Shown here: one piece after another, positions 10,345 through 19,224 of the stretch
Position numbering within the stretch: the stretch's first letter is position 1
Layout: each line of letters begins with the position of its first letter
Assembly: GCF_020217465.1 (NCBI RefSeq)
Contig: NZ_CP084115.1
Span: 1,054,001-1,118,000, forward strand
Length of the DNA stretch: 64,000 nt
From: Cobetia amphilecti
GTDB taxonomy: Bacteria; Pseudomonadota; Gammaproteobacteria; Pseudomonadales; Halomonadaceae
Reading direction: 5' to 3'
Translations under genes and position numbers: made by a program
The notes under the pieces: model-generated
The model's database searches: none
What the model saw: the letters and a program-made list of their open reading frames with translations, nothing else
What the model was told of the DNA's origin: nothing

Positions 10345-11448
10345 ATGAGTGACAGGCCGCAGGATCCCTGGCGTGAAGGCGCGGGTGGCAAGGACGAGAG
10401 CGAAGCGGGCTTGAGCGGGCCGGGCATGAGTGGGCAGGGTATGAGTGGACAGGGCGCGGCTGACGCCTCCGACCGTGAAGTGAACTGGCAGGCGCGCGAG
10501 CGCACCGCGCAGCTCGAGATGATGGACCGCTGGGTGCAGGGCGTAGTCACCGAGCAGCGTCGTTCGCGGCGCTGGAAGCTGTTCTTCCGCTTCCTGTTCG
10601 CCTTGCTGTTCATCGCCTCGATCGCGACCTCGGTGACTCTGTTCACGCTCGGCAGCCAGCCAGCGGCGCTGCCCGGCGAGCAGCATCTGGGCGTGGTGCG
10701 CGTGAAGGGCGTGATCGAAGCGGATGGCGAAGCCAACGCCGAGCGCATCATCAAGGGGCTGCGCGCGGCCTGGGAGTCACCGGCCTCCGTGGCGGTGGTG
10801 CTCGACATCAACTCGCCCGGTGGCAGCCCGGTGCAGTCCCGGCGCGTCTATGACGAACTGATGCGGCTGCGCGAGCGGGGCGACAAGCCGGTGATCGCGG
10901 TGATTGAAGACCTGGGCGCCAGTGGTGCCTATTACATGGCGGCCGGCGCCGGTGAGATCATCGCGGCACCCTCGAGCCTGGTGGGCTCCATCGGCGTGAT
11001 TTCCTCAAGCTTCGGGCTCAAGGGGCCGATGGAGAAGCTGGATATCGAGCGTCGCGTGTTCACGGCGGGAGACAACAAGGCGTTTCTTGATCCGTTCTCG
11101 GAAATCTCGCCGGACCAGCGTGCCTTCTGGCAGAGCGTGCTGGCCACGACGCACCAGCAGTTCATCGCGGCGGTCAAGGCCGGGCGCGGTGAGCGCCTCA
11201 AGGACGATCCCGAGCTGTTCTCGGGGCTGATCTGGACTGGTGAGCAGGCGCGGGGGCTGGGGCTGGTCGATCGTACCGGCACGCTGGAAGAGCTGGCGGC
11301 GGAGCTGACGCCAGAGGCGGAGCTGCACGATTACACGCCGCGTCAGGCCCCCTTCGAGCGCTTCACGCGGCGCTTCGCTGGTGTGATGGCCAGTGCGATG
11401 GGGCTCGAGACGACGGTGTCGCCGGTCAGCTACCGCCTGCCCTGGTAG
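10345..11448 (+). CDS. sppA: Signal peptide peptidase SppA, short type
   Basis: SppA is an inner-membrane serine protease that degrades cleaved signal peptides. The 367 residues match the short (one catalytic domain) class. A Gly/Met/Ser-rich N-terminus contains a duplicated MSGQG unit, a membrane segment covers about residues 79-102, and the protease domain shows DINSPGG, GASGAYY with nucleophile Ser193, GSIGVI, and NKAF with the likely general base Lys245. AGGAG lies upstream of the start. It is last in the rluC-HAD-sppA unit. Confidence 0.92.
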   Translation: MSDRPQDPWREGAGGKDESEAGLSGPGMSGQGMSGQGAADASDREVNWQARERTAQLEMMDRWVQGVVTEQRRSRRWKLFFRFLFALLFIASIATSVTLFTLGSQPAALPGEQHLGVVRVKGVIEADGEANAERIIKGLRAAWESPASVAVVLDINSPGGSPVQSRRVYDELMRLRERGDKPVIAVIEDLGASGAYYMAAGAGEIIAAPSSLVGSIGVISSSFGLKGPMEKLDIERRVFTAGDNKAFLDPFSEISPDQRAFWQSVLATTHQQFIAAVKAGRGERLKDDPELFSGLIWTGEQARGLGLVDRTGTLEELAAELTPEAELHDYTPRQAPFERFTRRFAGVMASAMGLETTVSPVSYRLPW

Positions 11449-11459
11449 GCGAGTCAGGG

Positions 11460-11487
11460 CCGCAGCCCTCGTCGCTCAGGGCTGCGG
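11460..11487. terminator. Hairpin between sppA and yceF
   Basis: A 10-bp stem, CCGCAGCCCT paired with AGGGCTGCGG, with an eight-base loop, lies just after the sppA stop and before the end of convergent yceF. It has no clear T-run, so factor-independent termination is uncertain. Confidence 0.5.
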
Positions 11488-11529
11488 TGTCTCTCAGGCC
11501 TACGGTATCTCTCGGGGGCGCGGCGCCAC

Positions 11530-12126
11530 TCAGGAGCGCGGCGCATCCAGCAGAGGGTCGACGCCTGCCTCGCGCAGCAGTTCGCACAGGCGAATCAGTG
11601 GCAGGCCGATCAGGCTGTTGGGGTCACGCCCCTCGAGACGCTCGAAGAGCGTGATGCCCAGGCCTTCCATGCGGAAGCTGCCGGCGCTGTCGAGGGGGCG
11701 TTCGCGCTCGACGTAGCGTTCGATCTCGGCGCTGGTCAGGGAGCGGAAGACGACCTCGTGGTCTTCATGACAGACCCAGTGACGCGCGGATTGGGTGTCG
11801 ATCAGCGCCAGACCGGTCACGAAGCGCACGCGACGTCCGGAGAAGCGCGCCAGCTGGGCGCTTGCGGCTGACAGATCCGCCGGCTTGCCCAGTATCTCGC
11901 CTTCGAAGACGGCGACCTGATCGCTGCCGATGATCAGGTGGTGGGAGTAGGCGTCCGCCACGGCGTTGGCCTTGCCGAGTGCCAGACGATGGACCAGTGT
12001 CTCGGCACTTTCTGCGCGTCGCGGCGTCTCATCGATACTGGGGGCTGTCCAGGTGAAGGGCAGCCCGAGGCGTTCGAGCAGTTCACGACGCCAGCGTGAG
12101 CTGGACGCCAGGACCAGTGGAGTCAT
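11530..12126 (-). CDS. yceF: Maf-like nucleotide pyrophosphatase (7-methyl-GTP type, YceF)
   Basis: This 198-residue Maf/Ham1-superfamily enzyme is close to E. coli YceF, which hydrolyses 7-methyl-GTP and is thought to remove non-canonical nucleotides. LVLASSSRWRRELLE, DETPR, LIIGSDQVAV, GKP, and the family-specific AGSFRMEGLGITLFERLEGRDPNSLIGLPL are visible. The second of two adjacent ATGs was chosen because GGGAG is seven bases from it and the protein then starts as in relatives. It is divergent from yceD, as in E. coli. Confidence 0.92.
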   Translation of the reverse strand: MTPLVLASSSRWRRELLERLGLPFTWTAPSIDETPRRAESAETLVHRLALGKANAVADAYSHHLIIGSDQVAVFEGEILGKPADLSAASAQLARFSGRRVRFVTGLALIDTQSARHWVCHEDHEVVFRSLTSAEIERYVERERPLDSAGSFRMEGLGITLFERLEGRDPNSLIGLPLIRLCELLREAGVDPLLDAPRS

Positions 12127-12346
12127 CATGGCTCTCCCGTCGGGGCGCGTTGCGGGCATTGGCTGGGCGGCGCGCGGCAAGTATATGAAAAACAAGGGCT
12201 GCAGGATGCCGTAAATCCTCTCGGCATTGAAGCGTCAGGCGCGTACAATCGCGCGCTGGACGTGTAGCCCAGTGTCAGTTGTCGCATATCGACGTGAAAG
12301 CGTGATGGTGAGGGGGCTGGCAAAAGCAACAAGTTGCTCATGCATT

Positions 12347-12375
12347 TTGACACCGGGAGGGGGAATCCCTATTAT
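12347..12375 (+). promoter_or_regulatory. Near-consensus sigma-70 promoter for yceD-rpmF-plsX
   Basis: TTGACA (12347-12352), a 17-base spacer and TATTAT (12370-12375) form the strongest promoter-like match in the window. The yceD start codon begins only ten bases after the -10 box, so the transcript would have almost no leader. No Shine-Dalgarno sequence lies in front of that ATG. Confidence 0.75.
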
Positions 12376-12384
12376 GGCGCGCCT

Positions 12385-12915
12385 ATGTTGACCACAAGAC
12401 TGCCGACCAAGGTCGAGCCCTACCGGCTGGCGTCAGCGGGTAAACGCCTTGAAGGCGTGATTCCACTGGCGAACATGCCCCGTGTTGTTGAGGCCATCGG
12501 TGCTCAGGAAGGGGACGTCAGCGTCTCCATGACCTTTGACATCGACACTCAACGTCGCAGCTTCATCGAAGGCTCCATCGCCTTCGAGGCAAGTCTGCTA
12601 TGTCAGCGTTGTCTGGGACCCACCGAGCCGGAGCCGCTTTCCAGCGAGTTCCTGTTGGGTCTGGTGACCAGCGATGCGCTGGCAGCGCAGCTGCCCGGTG
12701 AGTACGAGCCGGTAGTGGTGGAAAACGAACAGCTGGATCTCCTGACAGTGATCGAGGATGAAGTGCTCCTGGTCCTGCCGCAGGTGGTCTACCACGAGGA
12801 GGCCGATTGTGCCGTCTCTCGCGACCAGCTGGCCAGCGGTGTGGAACCCGAGGCCTCGGACGCACCCGCTGTGAATCCATTCAGTGTGCTTCGCACCCTG
12901 AAGGACAAGCACTGA
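12385..12915 (+). CDS. yceD: YceD/DUF177 family protein (23S rRNA accumulation factor)
   Basis: A 176-residue homologue of E. coli YceD, which is cotranscribed with rpmF and linked to 23S rRNA accumulation. The family CxxC-like LLCQRCLGP, EYEPVVVENEQLDLLTVIEDEVLLVLP and the C-terminal NPFSVLRTLK are all present. The ATG at 12385 matches the usual N-terminus (MLTTRLPTKVEPYRLA); an upstream in-frame ATG would fall inside the promoter. There is no ribosome-binding site, which agrees with leaderless initiation. rpmF follows after 33 bases. Confidence 0.93.
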   Translation: MLTTRLPTKVEPYRLASAGKRLEGVIPLANMPRVVEAIGAQEGDVSVSMTFDIDTQRRSFIEGSIAFEASLLCQRCLGPTEPEPLSSEFLLGLVTSDALAAQLPGEYEPVVVENEQLDLLTVIEDEVLLVLPQVVYHEEADCAVSRDQLASGVEPEASDAPAVNPFSVLRTLKDKH

Positions 12916-12948
12916 ACTCAATTTGTCGACAAGATTGGAGTAATCCCC

Positions 12949-13119
12949 ATGGCAGTTCAGCAGAACCGCAAAACTCGTTCCAAGCGTGGCATGCGTCGTA
13001 GCCACGATGCCCTGACTGCACCGACCCTGTCCCAGGACAAGGAAACCGGTACAGTTCACCTGCGTCACCACGTCTCTGCCGACGGTTTCTACCGTGGCCG
13101 CAAAGTCGTTGATGCATAA
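12949..13119 (+). CDS. rpmF: 50S ribosomal protein L32
   Basis: A 56-residue basic protein beginning [20 protein letters not shown] and ending RGRKVVDA, nearly identical in layout to E. coli L32. It has no cysteines, so it is the zinc-independent form. GGAG lies eight bases before the ATG. Its place between yceD and plsX is conserved through gammaproteobacteria and ties ribosome and phospholipid synthesis in one transcript. Confidence 0.97.
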   Translation: MAVQQNRKTRSKRGMRRSHDALTAPTLSQDKETGTVHLRHHVSADGFYRGRKVVDA

Positions 13120-13148
13120 GGCATTGATGCAGCGCGCGGCGTAACGCC

Positions 13149-14171
13149 GTGCGTATCGCCATCGATACGATGGGCGGGGACTTCGGTCCCCGCGCTACGT
13201 TACGGGGCACGGCCAGTGCGCTGTTGCGAGACTCGCAACTCAGCGCCATCCTGGTCGGCCCGCAGCATCTACTGGATGCCGAGTTAGACTCCCTCCCTGC
13301 TTCACTCTCCCGTGTTCGTGATCGCCTTCAGACACTCGCTGTCGACGGCATTGTCGCGTCTGATGCTCGCCCGTCCCGCGTCCTGCGCAGTCGCGAGCCC
13401 AGCAGCATGTCTCAGGCCCTGGGCCTGGTGGCGAACGGCCAGGCGGATGCCTGTGTCAGTGCCGGCAATACCGGCGCCTTGATGGCGCTGGGCATGCGCG
13501 AAGTGGGAAGGGTGAAAGGGGTGGAGCGACCTGCCATCTGTGCCGCGGTGCCCACGCGCGGCGCGCGCGCCTGCAGCCTGCTGGATCTCGGCGCCAACGT
13601 CGATGTCGCACCGCATCACCTGCTGGCGTTCGCCCGCATGGGCGCGATGCGCAGTCGCCTCATCGACGCGGTCGAGCGTCCACGAGTGGGGCTGCTCAAC
13701 GTGGGGGTCGAGTCGGTCAAGGGGACTGCGCAGGTGCAGGAAGCGCACGCCCTGCTGGCTGGCAGCGAGTCGGATTTCGACTACCTTGGCTTTGTCGAGG
13801 GCGGCGACCTCTTCTCCGGCAAGGTAGATGTGGTGGTCTGTGACGGCTTCGTCGGCAATGTCGTGCTCAAGAGCAGTGAAGGGCTCGCGCAGATGCTGTC
13901 GGCACAGCTGGGGGCGACCCTGGCGGCCAGCTGGCGCACGCGCCTGATGGCGTGGCTGGCGCGCCCGGCGCTGACACGACTCTCGCGTGAACTGGACCCG
14001 GTGCGCTATAACGGCGCCAGCCTGCTGGGCCTGGCGAGCGTGGTGGTGAAGAGCCACGGCGGCGCGGCGGCGGAAGGCTTTGCCTTTGCCGTCACGCGCG
14101 CGGCCAGCGAGGCTCGCGAGCAGTTGCCCTCGCGCCTGGCGCAGGCCCTGGAAGGCACATACTCACGCTGA
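13149..14171 (+). CDS. plsX: Phosphate acyltransferase PlsX
   Basis: PlsX converts acyl-ACP to acyl-phosphate for phospholipid synthesis. The 340 residues start at a GTG codon with MRIAIDTMGGDFGPR, the family N-terminus; CVSAGNTGALMALG, LLDLGANVD, NVGVESVKG and VCDGFVGNVVLKSSEG follow. No good ribosome-binding site precedes the GTG, and only 29 bases separate it from rpmF, so coupling or reinitiation is possible. Slightly shorter than E. coli PlsX (356). Confidence 0.94.
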   Translation: MRIAIDTMGGDFGPRATLRGTASALLRDSQLSAILVGPQHLLDAELDSLPASLSRVRDRLQTLAVDGIVASDARPSRVLRSREPSSMSQALGLVANGQADACVSAGNTGALMALGMREVGRVKGVERPAICAAVPTRGARACSLLDLGANVDVAPHHLLAFARMGAMRSRLIDAVERPRVGLLNVGVESVKGTAQVQEAHALLAGSESDFDYLGFVEGGDLFSGKVDVVVCDGFVGNVVLKSSEGLAQMLSAQLGATLAASWRTRLMAWLARPALTRLSRELDPVRYNGASLLGLASVVVKSHGGAAAEGFAFAVTRAASEAREQLPSRLAQALEGTYSR

Positions 14172-14458
14172 ATGAGTAAATTGGTCTGATTTGTTCCTGT
14201 TGGGGTCGAGCTTCGGCGCACACGGTGCGACAATGCCAGCGCTTCGCGGCCGGGCGGTGAAGGCGGACGGGAATCAGGGGCAGGCAGCTCCTGCAGGAAG
14301 CCCCCGCAGGACAGCAGCATGACGTAAATGACAGGAAGCAGGCTTTCCCCTGGCAGAAGCGTGAGACACGACAGTGGTCGTCTCGCTTGCGAGCCAGTGG
14401 AAATCGGGTTTCTTGACCCGTGTCAGTCCCACCTGAACAGATGGAAATGGTGACAGCA

Positions 14459-15421
14459 ATGACAGATTCCCTGGCCCTCATCTTCCCGGGACAGGGCTCC
14501 CAGCAGGTCGGCATGCTGCGGGAGCTGGCGGAGCGCTATAGCGTGGTCCGCACTACCTTCGAGGAAGCCTCTGACGCGCTGGGGCGCGATCTCTGGCACC
14601 TGACACAGGAAGGCCCGGCGGAGGAGCTCAATCGTACCGAGCTGACCCAGCCGGCGCTTCTGACCGCCAGTGTCGCCATCTGGCGCGTCTGGCAGGAGCT
14701 GGAAGGCCCGCGCCCGGCGCGCATGGCCGGTCACTCCCTGGGTGAATACAGCGCCATGGTCTGCGCTGGCGTGATCGGTTTCGCCGAGGGCGTCAAGCTG
14801 GTCAATCTGCGCGGCGAAGCCATGCAGACTGCCGTGCCGCAGGGCCAGGGCGCGATGGCGGCCATTCTCGGTCTCGAGAATGCCCAGGTCGAAGCCGCCT
14901 GTGCCAGTGCGGCACAGGGTGAAGTGGTCGCGGCAGTCAACTACAATGCGCCGGGACAGGTCGTCATCGCCGGTGGCACCGCTGCCGTCGAGCGTGCCAT
15001 CGCGGCATGTCAGGAAGCGGGTGCCAAGCGCGCCATGCCGCTGCCGGTGTCGGTACCGTCGCATTGTGATCTGATGCGTCCGGCGGCCGACAAGCTGGCC
15101 GAGGCGATGAATGCCATCGATTTCCGTGCGCCGCGCTATACCGTCATCCAGAATGTCGATGCCAAGGCGCATGACGATGTCGAGACACTGCGTCAGCGTC
15201 TGATCGAGCAGCTCTATCAGCCGGTGCGCTGGACCGATTGCGTCAATGCCATGTTCGACAGTGGCGCGCGCAGCTTCATCGAATGCGGCCCGGGCAAGGT
15301 GTTGACCGGCCTTGGCAAGCGCATTCAGCGTCAGGCACGTGGCCTGGCCGTGAATGATCCGGATAGCCTGGAAGCGGCGCTGGAACTTGCCCGCGAGACC
15401 GCTGCCGAACAGAATCAGTAA
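14459..15421 (+). CDS. fabD: Malonyl-CoA:ACP transacylase
   Basis: FabD loads malonate onto ACP for fatty acid elongation. The protein (320 residues) has IFPGQGSQQVGML at the start, the nucleophile elbow GHSLGEYSAM with Ser93, and VPSHCDLM with the catalytic His, and ends with ECGPGKVLTGL. The ATG at 14459 gives the standard N-terminus; in-frame starts at 14420 and 14441 would add 13 or 6 residues, and no start has a strong ribosome-binding site. fabH is absent between plsX and fabD. Confidence 0.95.
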   Translation: MTDSLALIFPGQGSQQVGMLRELAERYSVVRTTFEEASDALGRDLWHLTQEGPAEELNRTELTQPALLTASVAIWRVWQELEGPRPARMAGHSLGEYSAMVCAGVIGFAEGVKLVNLRGEAMQTAVPQGQGAMAAILGLENAQVEAACASAAQGEVVAAVNYNAPGQVVIAGGTAAVERAIAACQEAGAKRAMPLPVSVPSHCDLMRPAADKLAEAMNAIDFRAPRYTVIQNVDAKAHDDVETLRQRLIEQLYQPVRWTDCVNAMFDSGARSFIECGPGKVLTGLGKRIQRQARGLAVNDPDSLEAALELARETAAEQNQ

Positions 15422-15481
15422 GCTCGTGGCTGGCCCATCTGGCCGGCCATGTGACTTGGATCAGCCAACTCAGGACTCAAG

Positions 15482-16225
15482 ATGACGAGCGAACGCAGAA
15501 TCGCACTGGTGACCGGTGCCAGTCGTGGCATCGGCCAAGCCATCTCCCGTGAACTCGGCCGTCAGGGCCGTATCGTGATCGGTACTGCCACCAGCGAGAA
15601 AGGGGCAGCGGCCATCGGCGCTGACCTCGAGGCGCACGGTATCGAAGGCGCGGGCATGCTGCTCAACGTCACCGATCAGGCCAGCGTCGACGCCGTGCTC
15701 AAGGAAATCGGCGAGCGCTTCGGCGCCCCGACCATTCTGGTCAACAATGCCGGCATCACGCGTGACAACCTGTTGATGCGCTTGAAGGAAGACGATTGGG
15801 ACGCGGTGCTCGACACCAATCTCAAGTCGGTCTTCCGTGTCAGCAAGAGCTGCCTGCGCGGCATGACCAAGGCGCGCTTCGGCCGCATCGTCAACATCTC
15901 GTCCGTGGTCGCGACCATGGGCAACCTCGGTCAGGTCAACTATGCTGCCGCCAAGGCAGGCATGGAAGGCTTTGCCCGCTCGCTGGCGCGCGAAGTCGCG
16001 TCACGCAATATTACCGTCAACTCAGTGGCGCCGGGCTTCATTGCCACTGACATGACTGAAGCATTGCCGGAAGCGCAGCACGAAGCGTTGCTCGGCAACA
16101 TCCCGCTGGCGCGCCTTGGCCAGCCGGAAGAGATTGCTGCGGCAGTCGGCTTCCTGACCAGTGATGCAGCAGGCTACATTACCGGTGAGACGTTGCAGGT
16201 GAACGGTGGCATGAACATGCGCTGA
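15482..16225 (+). CDS. fabG: 3-oxoacyl-ACP reductase
   Basis: FabG is the NADPH-dependent ketoreductase of fatty acid synthesis. The 247 residues show the Rossmann TGASRGIGQA, NNAG, the catalytic Ser in NISSVV and YAAAKAG (Tyr/Lys), with the C-terminal GYITGETLQVNGGMNM typical of FabG. AGGA sits close to the ATG. Located between fabD and acpP as in E. coli. Confidence 0.96.
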   Translation: MTSERRIALVTGASRGIGQAISRELGRQGRIVIGTATSEKGAAAIGADLEAHGIEGAGMLLNVTDQASVDAVLKEIGERFGAPTILVNNAGITRDNLLMRLKEDDWDAVLDTNLKSVFRVSKSCLRGMTKARFGRIVNISSVVATMGNLGQVNYAAAKAGMEGFARSLAREVASRNITVNSVAPGFIATDMTEALPEAQHEALLGNIPLARLGQPEEIAAAVGFLTSDAAGYITGETLQVNGGMNMR

Positions 16226-16244
16226 ACCCCACGCAGGGACGTGG

Positions 16245-16271
16245 TTGCGTCCTTTTGGGGTGGCCTATAAA
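16245..16271 (+). promoter_or_regulatory. Candidate acpP promoter
   Basis: TTGCGT and TATAAA are separated by 15 bases in the fabG-acpP gap. The spacer is short, but a separate strong promoter for acpP would fit the need for much more ACP than enzyme. AGGAG lies about ten bases before the acpP ATG. Confidence 0.4.
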
Positions 16272-16325
16272 CTACGCCCAGCTTTTTCGAGCTGCGGATT
16301 CCGTACCACTAGGAGTGATTGTTAA

Positions 16326-16559
16326 ATGAGCACCATTGAAGAACGCGTCAAGAAGGTTGTGGCTGAGCGCCTGAACGCCAAAGAAGAAGAAATCCAGAAC
16401 TCTTCCTCTTTCACTGAAGACCTGGGCGCCGATTCCCTGGACACCGTCGAGCTGGTGATGGCTCTTGAAGAGGAATTCGATACTGAAATTCCTGACGAAG
16501 AAGCAGAGAAGATCACCACCGTGCAGGAAGCTATCGATTACATCGTCAACCACCAGTAA
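16326..16559 (+). CDS. acpP: Acyl carrier protein
   Basis: A 77-residue, strongly acidic [21 protein letters not shown] holds the phosphopantetheine attachment site Ser37 (Ser36 in the mature protein). It carries acyl chains for FabD, FabG and FabF encoded beside it; its holo-synthase AcpS is encoded at 58508. Codon use is more A/T-rich at third positions than in neighbours, typical of very highly expressed genes. Confidence 0.98.
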   Translation: MSTIEERVKKVVAERLNAKEEEIQNSSSFTEDLGADSLDTVELVMALEEEFDTEIPDEEAEKITTVQEAIDYIVNHQ

Positions 16560-16623
16560 GGTGTGTTGAAGCGATCACGGAGCAACCTGTTGCTCATGGT
16601 CGTGATGCAATTGTCTGTACGTT

Positions 16624-16656
16624 CAAGAGCCGCACTGTTCCTCAGTGCGGCTCTTG
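16624..16656 (+). terminator. Terminator after acpP
   Basis: A perfect 14-bp stem (CAAGAGCCGCACTG and its complement) with a five-base loop lies in the 339-base acpP-fabF gap. The downstream sequence is only modestly T-rich. It may partly separate acpP from fabF expression. Apart from this and the -10-like box at 16826 I see nothing else in the gap. Confidence 0.7.
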
Positions 16657-16825
16657 TCGTTCAGGGATGTGCTGCGCAATGCCGCGCCGACAGGGCGCGC
16701 ATTGCCTGGTGGTAGGCGGTGGGCTTCGTGACAAATGTCCCCTTGTGGCAAGTGTCGGAATTCCTTCGTGAAAGTGGCCAGAAAAGCGCTTGAAAACCGA
16801 CTGCCCACGCATGGCCAGGTTTCTG

Positions 16826-16831
16826 TATAAT
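16826..16831 (+). promoter_or_regulatory. Consensus -10 box before fabF
   Basis: A perfect TATAAT stands 67 bases before the fabF ATG. No convincing -35 is found at 16-18 bases upstream, so this is a candidate only. Its place after the acpP terminator fits a separate fabF promoter. Confidence 0.4.
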
Positions 16832-16898
16832 GCGCTCAATTACCGTCCGGGCGTCCATGGCCCTGGCGTGCCAATTCGATAGTTTTGGAGGAGACACG

Positions 16899-18143
16899 AT
16901 GCCTCGCAGAAGGGTAGTGGTAACAGGTCTTGGCCTGGTAACCCCGGTCGGGAATACCGTCGAGGAAAGCTGGAGCAACATCAAGGCGGGCAAGAGTGGC
17001 ATCGCGGCCATCGAGCATTTCGATGTCAGCGGTTTCAATACCCGTTTCGGTGGCTCCATCAAGGACTTCGATGTGGGTCAGTACCTGAACCCGAAAGAGG
17101 CCCGCAAGATGGACCTCTTCATCCAATACGGTATCGCGGCGGCCCACCAGGCCATCACCGACTCCGGCATTGAATGCACCGAAGACAACGCCGAGCGCAT
17201 CGGTGTCGCCATCGGTTCCGGTATCGGCGGCCTGCCGATGATCGAGCACAACCACAAGGCGCTGGAGAAGGGCGGTGCACGTCGCATCTCGCCGTTCTTC
17301 GTGCCGGGCTCCATCATCAACATGATCTCCGGCAATCTGGCGATCCAGTTCGGTTATCGTGGTCCGAACATCGCGATCACCACCGCCTGTACCACCGGGA
17401 CGCACAACATCGGTTACAGCGCACGTACCATCGCCTATGGCGATGCCGACGTGATGGTGGCCGGTGGCGCCGAGATGGCGACCACGCCGCTGGGTCTGGG
17501 TGGCTTCTCCGCAGCGCGTGCGCTGTCGACCCGCAACGATGATCCGCAGGCGGCCAGCCGTCCGTGGGACCGTGACCGCGATGGCTTCGTGCTGTCCGAC
17601 GGCGCCGGTGTCGTCGTGCTGGAAGAGTACGAGCACGCCAAGGCGCGTGGCGCGACCATCTACGCCGAGGTGCTCGGGTTCGGCATGTCCGACGACGCTC
17701 ACCACATGACGGCGCCGCCCGAAGACGGCCGTGGTGCGGCCGCCGCGATGCGCAACGCCATCCGTGATGCCAAGCTCGAGCCGAGCCAGATCGACTACAT
17801 CAATGCCCACGGCACCTCCACCAATGCCGGCGACAAGGCGGAAAGCCTCGCCGTCGAGTCGGTGCTGGGTGACGCGGCACGTGATGTGGCGGTCAGCTCC
17901 ACCAAGTCGATGATCGGTCACCTGCTGGGCGCTGCCGGCGCGGTCGAGGCCGTGTTCTGCGTGCTGGCGATGCGTGACCAGATCGCGCCGCCGACCATCA
18001 ACCTGGACAACCCGGCCGAGGGCTGCAATCTCGATTACGTGCCCAACGTCGCACGTGACATGAAGATCGAGTACACCCTGTCCAACTCGTTCGGCTTCGG
18101 TGGCACCAACGGCTCGCTGGTGTTCGGCAAGCTCAAGGACTGA
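16899..18143 (+). CDS. fabF: 3-oxoacyl-ACP synthase II
   Basis: FabF performs the condensing step of elongation, including the cis-unsaturated branch. The 414 residues (E. coli 413) start [19 protein letters not shown]; the catalytic triad is Cys164 ([13 protein letters not shown]) with His in [14 protein letters not shown] and GHLLGAAG. The ATG at 16899 has GGAGGAG upstream; starting further upstream would add 23 non-conserved residues. Confidence 0.97.
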   Translation: MPRRRVVVTGLGLVTPVGNTVEESWSNIKAGKSGIAAIEHFDVSGFNTRFGGSIKDFDVGQYLNPKEARKMDLFIQYGIAAAHQAITDSGIECTEDNAERIGVAIGSGIGGLPMIEHNHKALEKGGARRISPFFVPGSIINMISGNLAIQFGYRGPNIAITTACTTGTHNIGYSARTIAYGDADVMVAGGAEMATTPLGLGGFSAARALSTRNDDPQAASRPWDRDRDGFVLSDGAGVVVLEEYEHAKARGATIYAEVLGFGMSDDAHHMTAPPEDGRGAAAAMRNAIRDAKLEPSQIDYINAHGTSTNAGDKAESLAVESVLGDAARDVAVSSTKSMIGHLLGAAGAVEAVFCVLAMRDQIAPPTINLDNPAEGCNLDYVPNVARDMKIEYTLSNSFGFGGTNGSLVFGKLKD

Positions 18144-18172
18144 TCACACGCTTTCGTGTTCTCTCTCCTCAG

Positions 18173-18198
18173 ACGCGCTCCCATCCGGGGGCGCGTTT
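18173..18198 (+). terminator. Terminator-like hairpin after fabF
   Basis: ACGCGCTCCC pairs with the downstream GGGGGCGCGT (one G-U pair) around an ATCC loop and is followed by TTTGT. A smaller ACACG/CGTGT hairpin precedes it. It lies between fabF and pabC. Confidence 0.65.
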
Positions 18199-18261
18199 GT
18201 CTGTGGGGTGTCACCTGCCTTGCGTATCGTGTCCGCAACCGTTCTCTGGAGGGCTGTATCG

Positions 18262-19152
18262 ATGACGACTGATGCCTCTGGCAGCAAGAGCTCAGATGAC
18301 CGGGCCTCTGATGAAAGGAGCGCTTACGACAAGCGCTCTCTTGCGGCGCTCGCCGCCGATCTGCCCAGTGATGACCGTGGCCTCGCCTATGGCGAGGGCG
18401 TGTTCGAGACGATCCTGGTGCGTGAGGGCCAGCCGCAGCTGTGGTCCTGGCACGAGGCGCGCCTGACGCGCGGTTGTCAGCGGCTGGGAATTGCGGCGCC
18501 TTCGTCAGCTGAGCTGGCGGGCTGTCTGGCGGTCTGCCAGGGCGAGGGGCTTGAAGTGCTCAAGCTGATCGTCACCGGCGGCTCCGGCGGGCGGGGCTAC
18601 AGGGCACCTGAGTCACCGGAGACGCGCTTGCGGGCACGTGCGACGCCTTTTGCGGTCAATCAGCAGGCGCGGCGTGGCATCACGGCGCGGGTTTGCGAGC
18701 TGCGTGTGGCCGAGCAACCGGCACTGGCGGGGCTCAAGCACCTCAACCGGCTCGAGAACGTGCTGGCGCGCCGTGAGTGGAGCGACACGGCCATCAGCGA
18801 GGGCCTGTTGCTCAATGCGCAGGGCGAGCTGATCGAGGCCACCAGCATGAATCTGGCCTGGTATCGTGACGGGCGCTGGTTCACGCCGTGTCTTGATCGT
18901 GCCGGTGTCGAGGGCACGCTGCTGGCGGCGCTTGAGGCCGAGATGACGTTCGAGCGAGTGCGCGAGGGGCTTGAGTCACTCGCGTGGGCCGAGCAGGTCG
19001 TCGTCATGAATTCCGTGCAGGGCGTCTGGCCGCTGCGCACCCTGCTCAAGCCCGATGGCGCGATTCTGGCTGAGTGGAAGGATGAGGCGCATCCGGCGCT
19101 GGACGAGTTGAATCACACTGTCGCGCGCTTGCTGGGCGAGCCCGCGAACTGA
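18262..19152 (+). CDS. pabC: Aminodeoxychorismate lyase
   Basis: PabC, a PLP fold-type IV enzyme, releases p-aminobenzoate and pyruvate from aminodeoxychorismate for folate synthesis. RGLAYGEGVFETILV, GLKHLNRLENVLARREW (Lys is the Schiff-base residue), EATSMNLAW and MNSVQGVWPL match the family. The ATG at 18262 has TGGAGGG upstream; the 296-residue product has a 35-residue polar N-terminal extension relative to E. coli (269). pabC between fabF and mltG is the E. coli order. Confidence 0.93.
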   Translation: MTTDASGSKSSDDRASDERSAYDKRSLAALAADLPSDDRGLAYGEGVFETILVREGQPQLWSWHEARLTRGCQRLGIAAPSSAELAGCLAVCQGEGLEVLKLIVTGGSGGRGYRAPESPETRLRARATPFAVNQQARRGITARVCELRVAEQPALAGLKHLNRLENVLARREWSDTAISEGLLLNAQGELIEATSMNLAWYRDGRWFTPCLDRAGVEGTLLAALEAEMTFERVREGLESLAWAEQVVVMNSVQGVWPLRTLLKPDGAILAEWKDEAHPALDELNHTVARLLGEPAN

Positions 19153-19224
19153 CGGAAGACGACGAGTGTCAGCAGGCATGCCTGTGCGGTCGTCGCCTTC
19201 GCCATGAAGACTGGAAACCTGATT

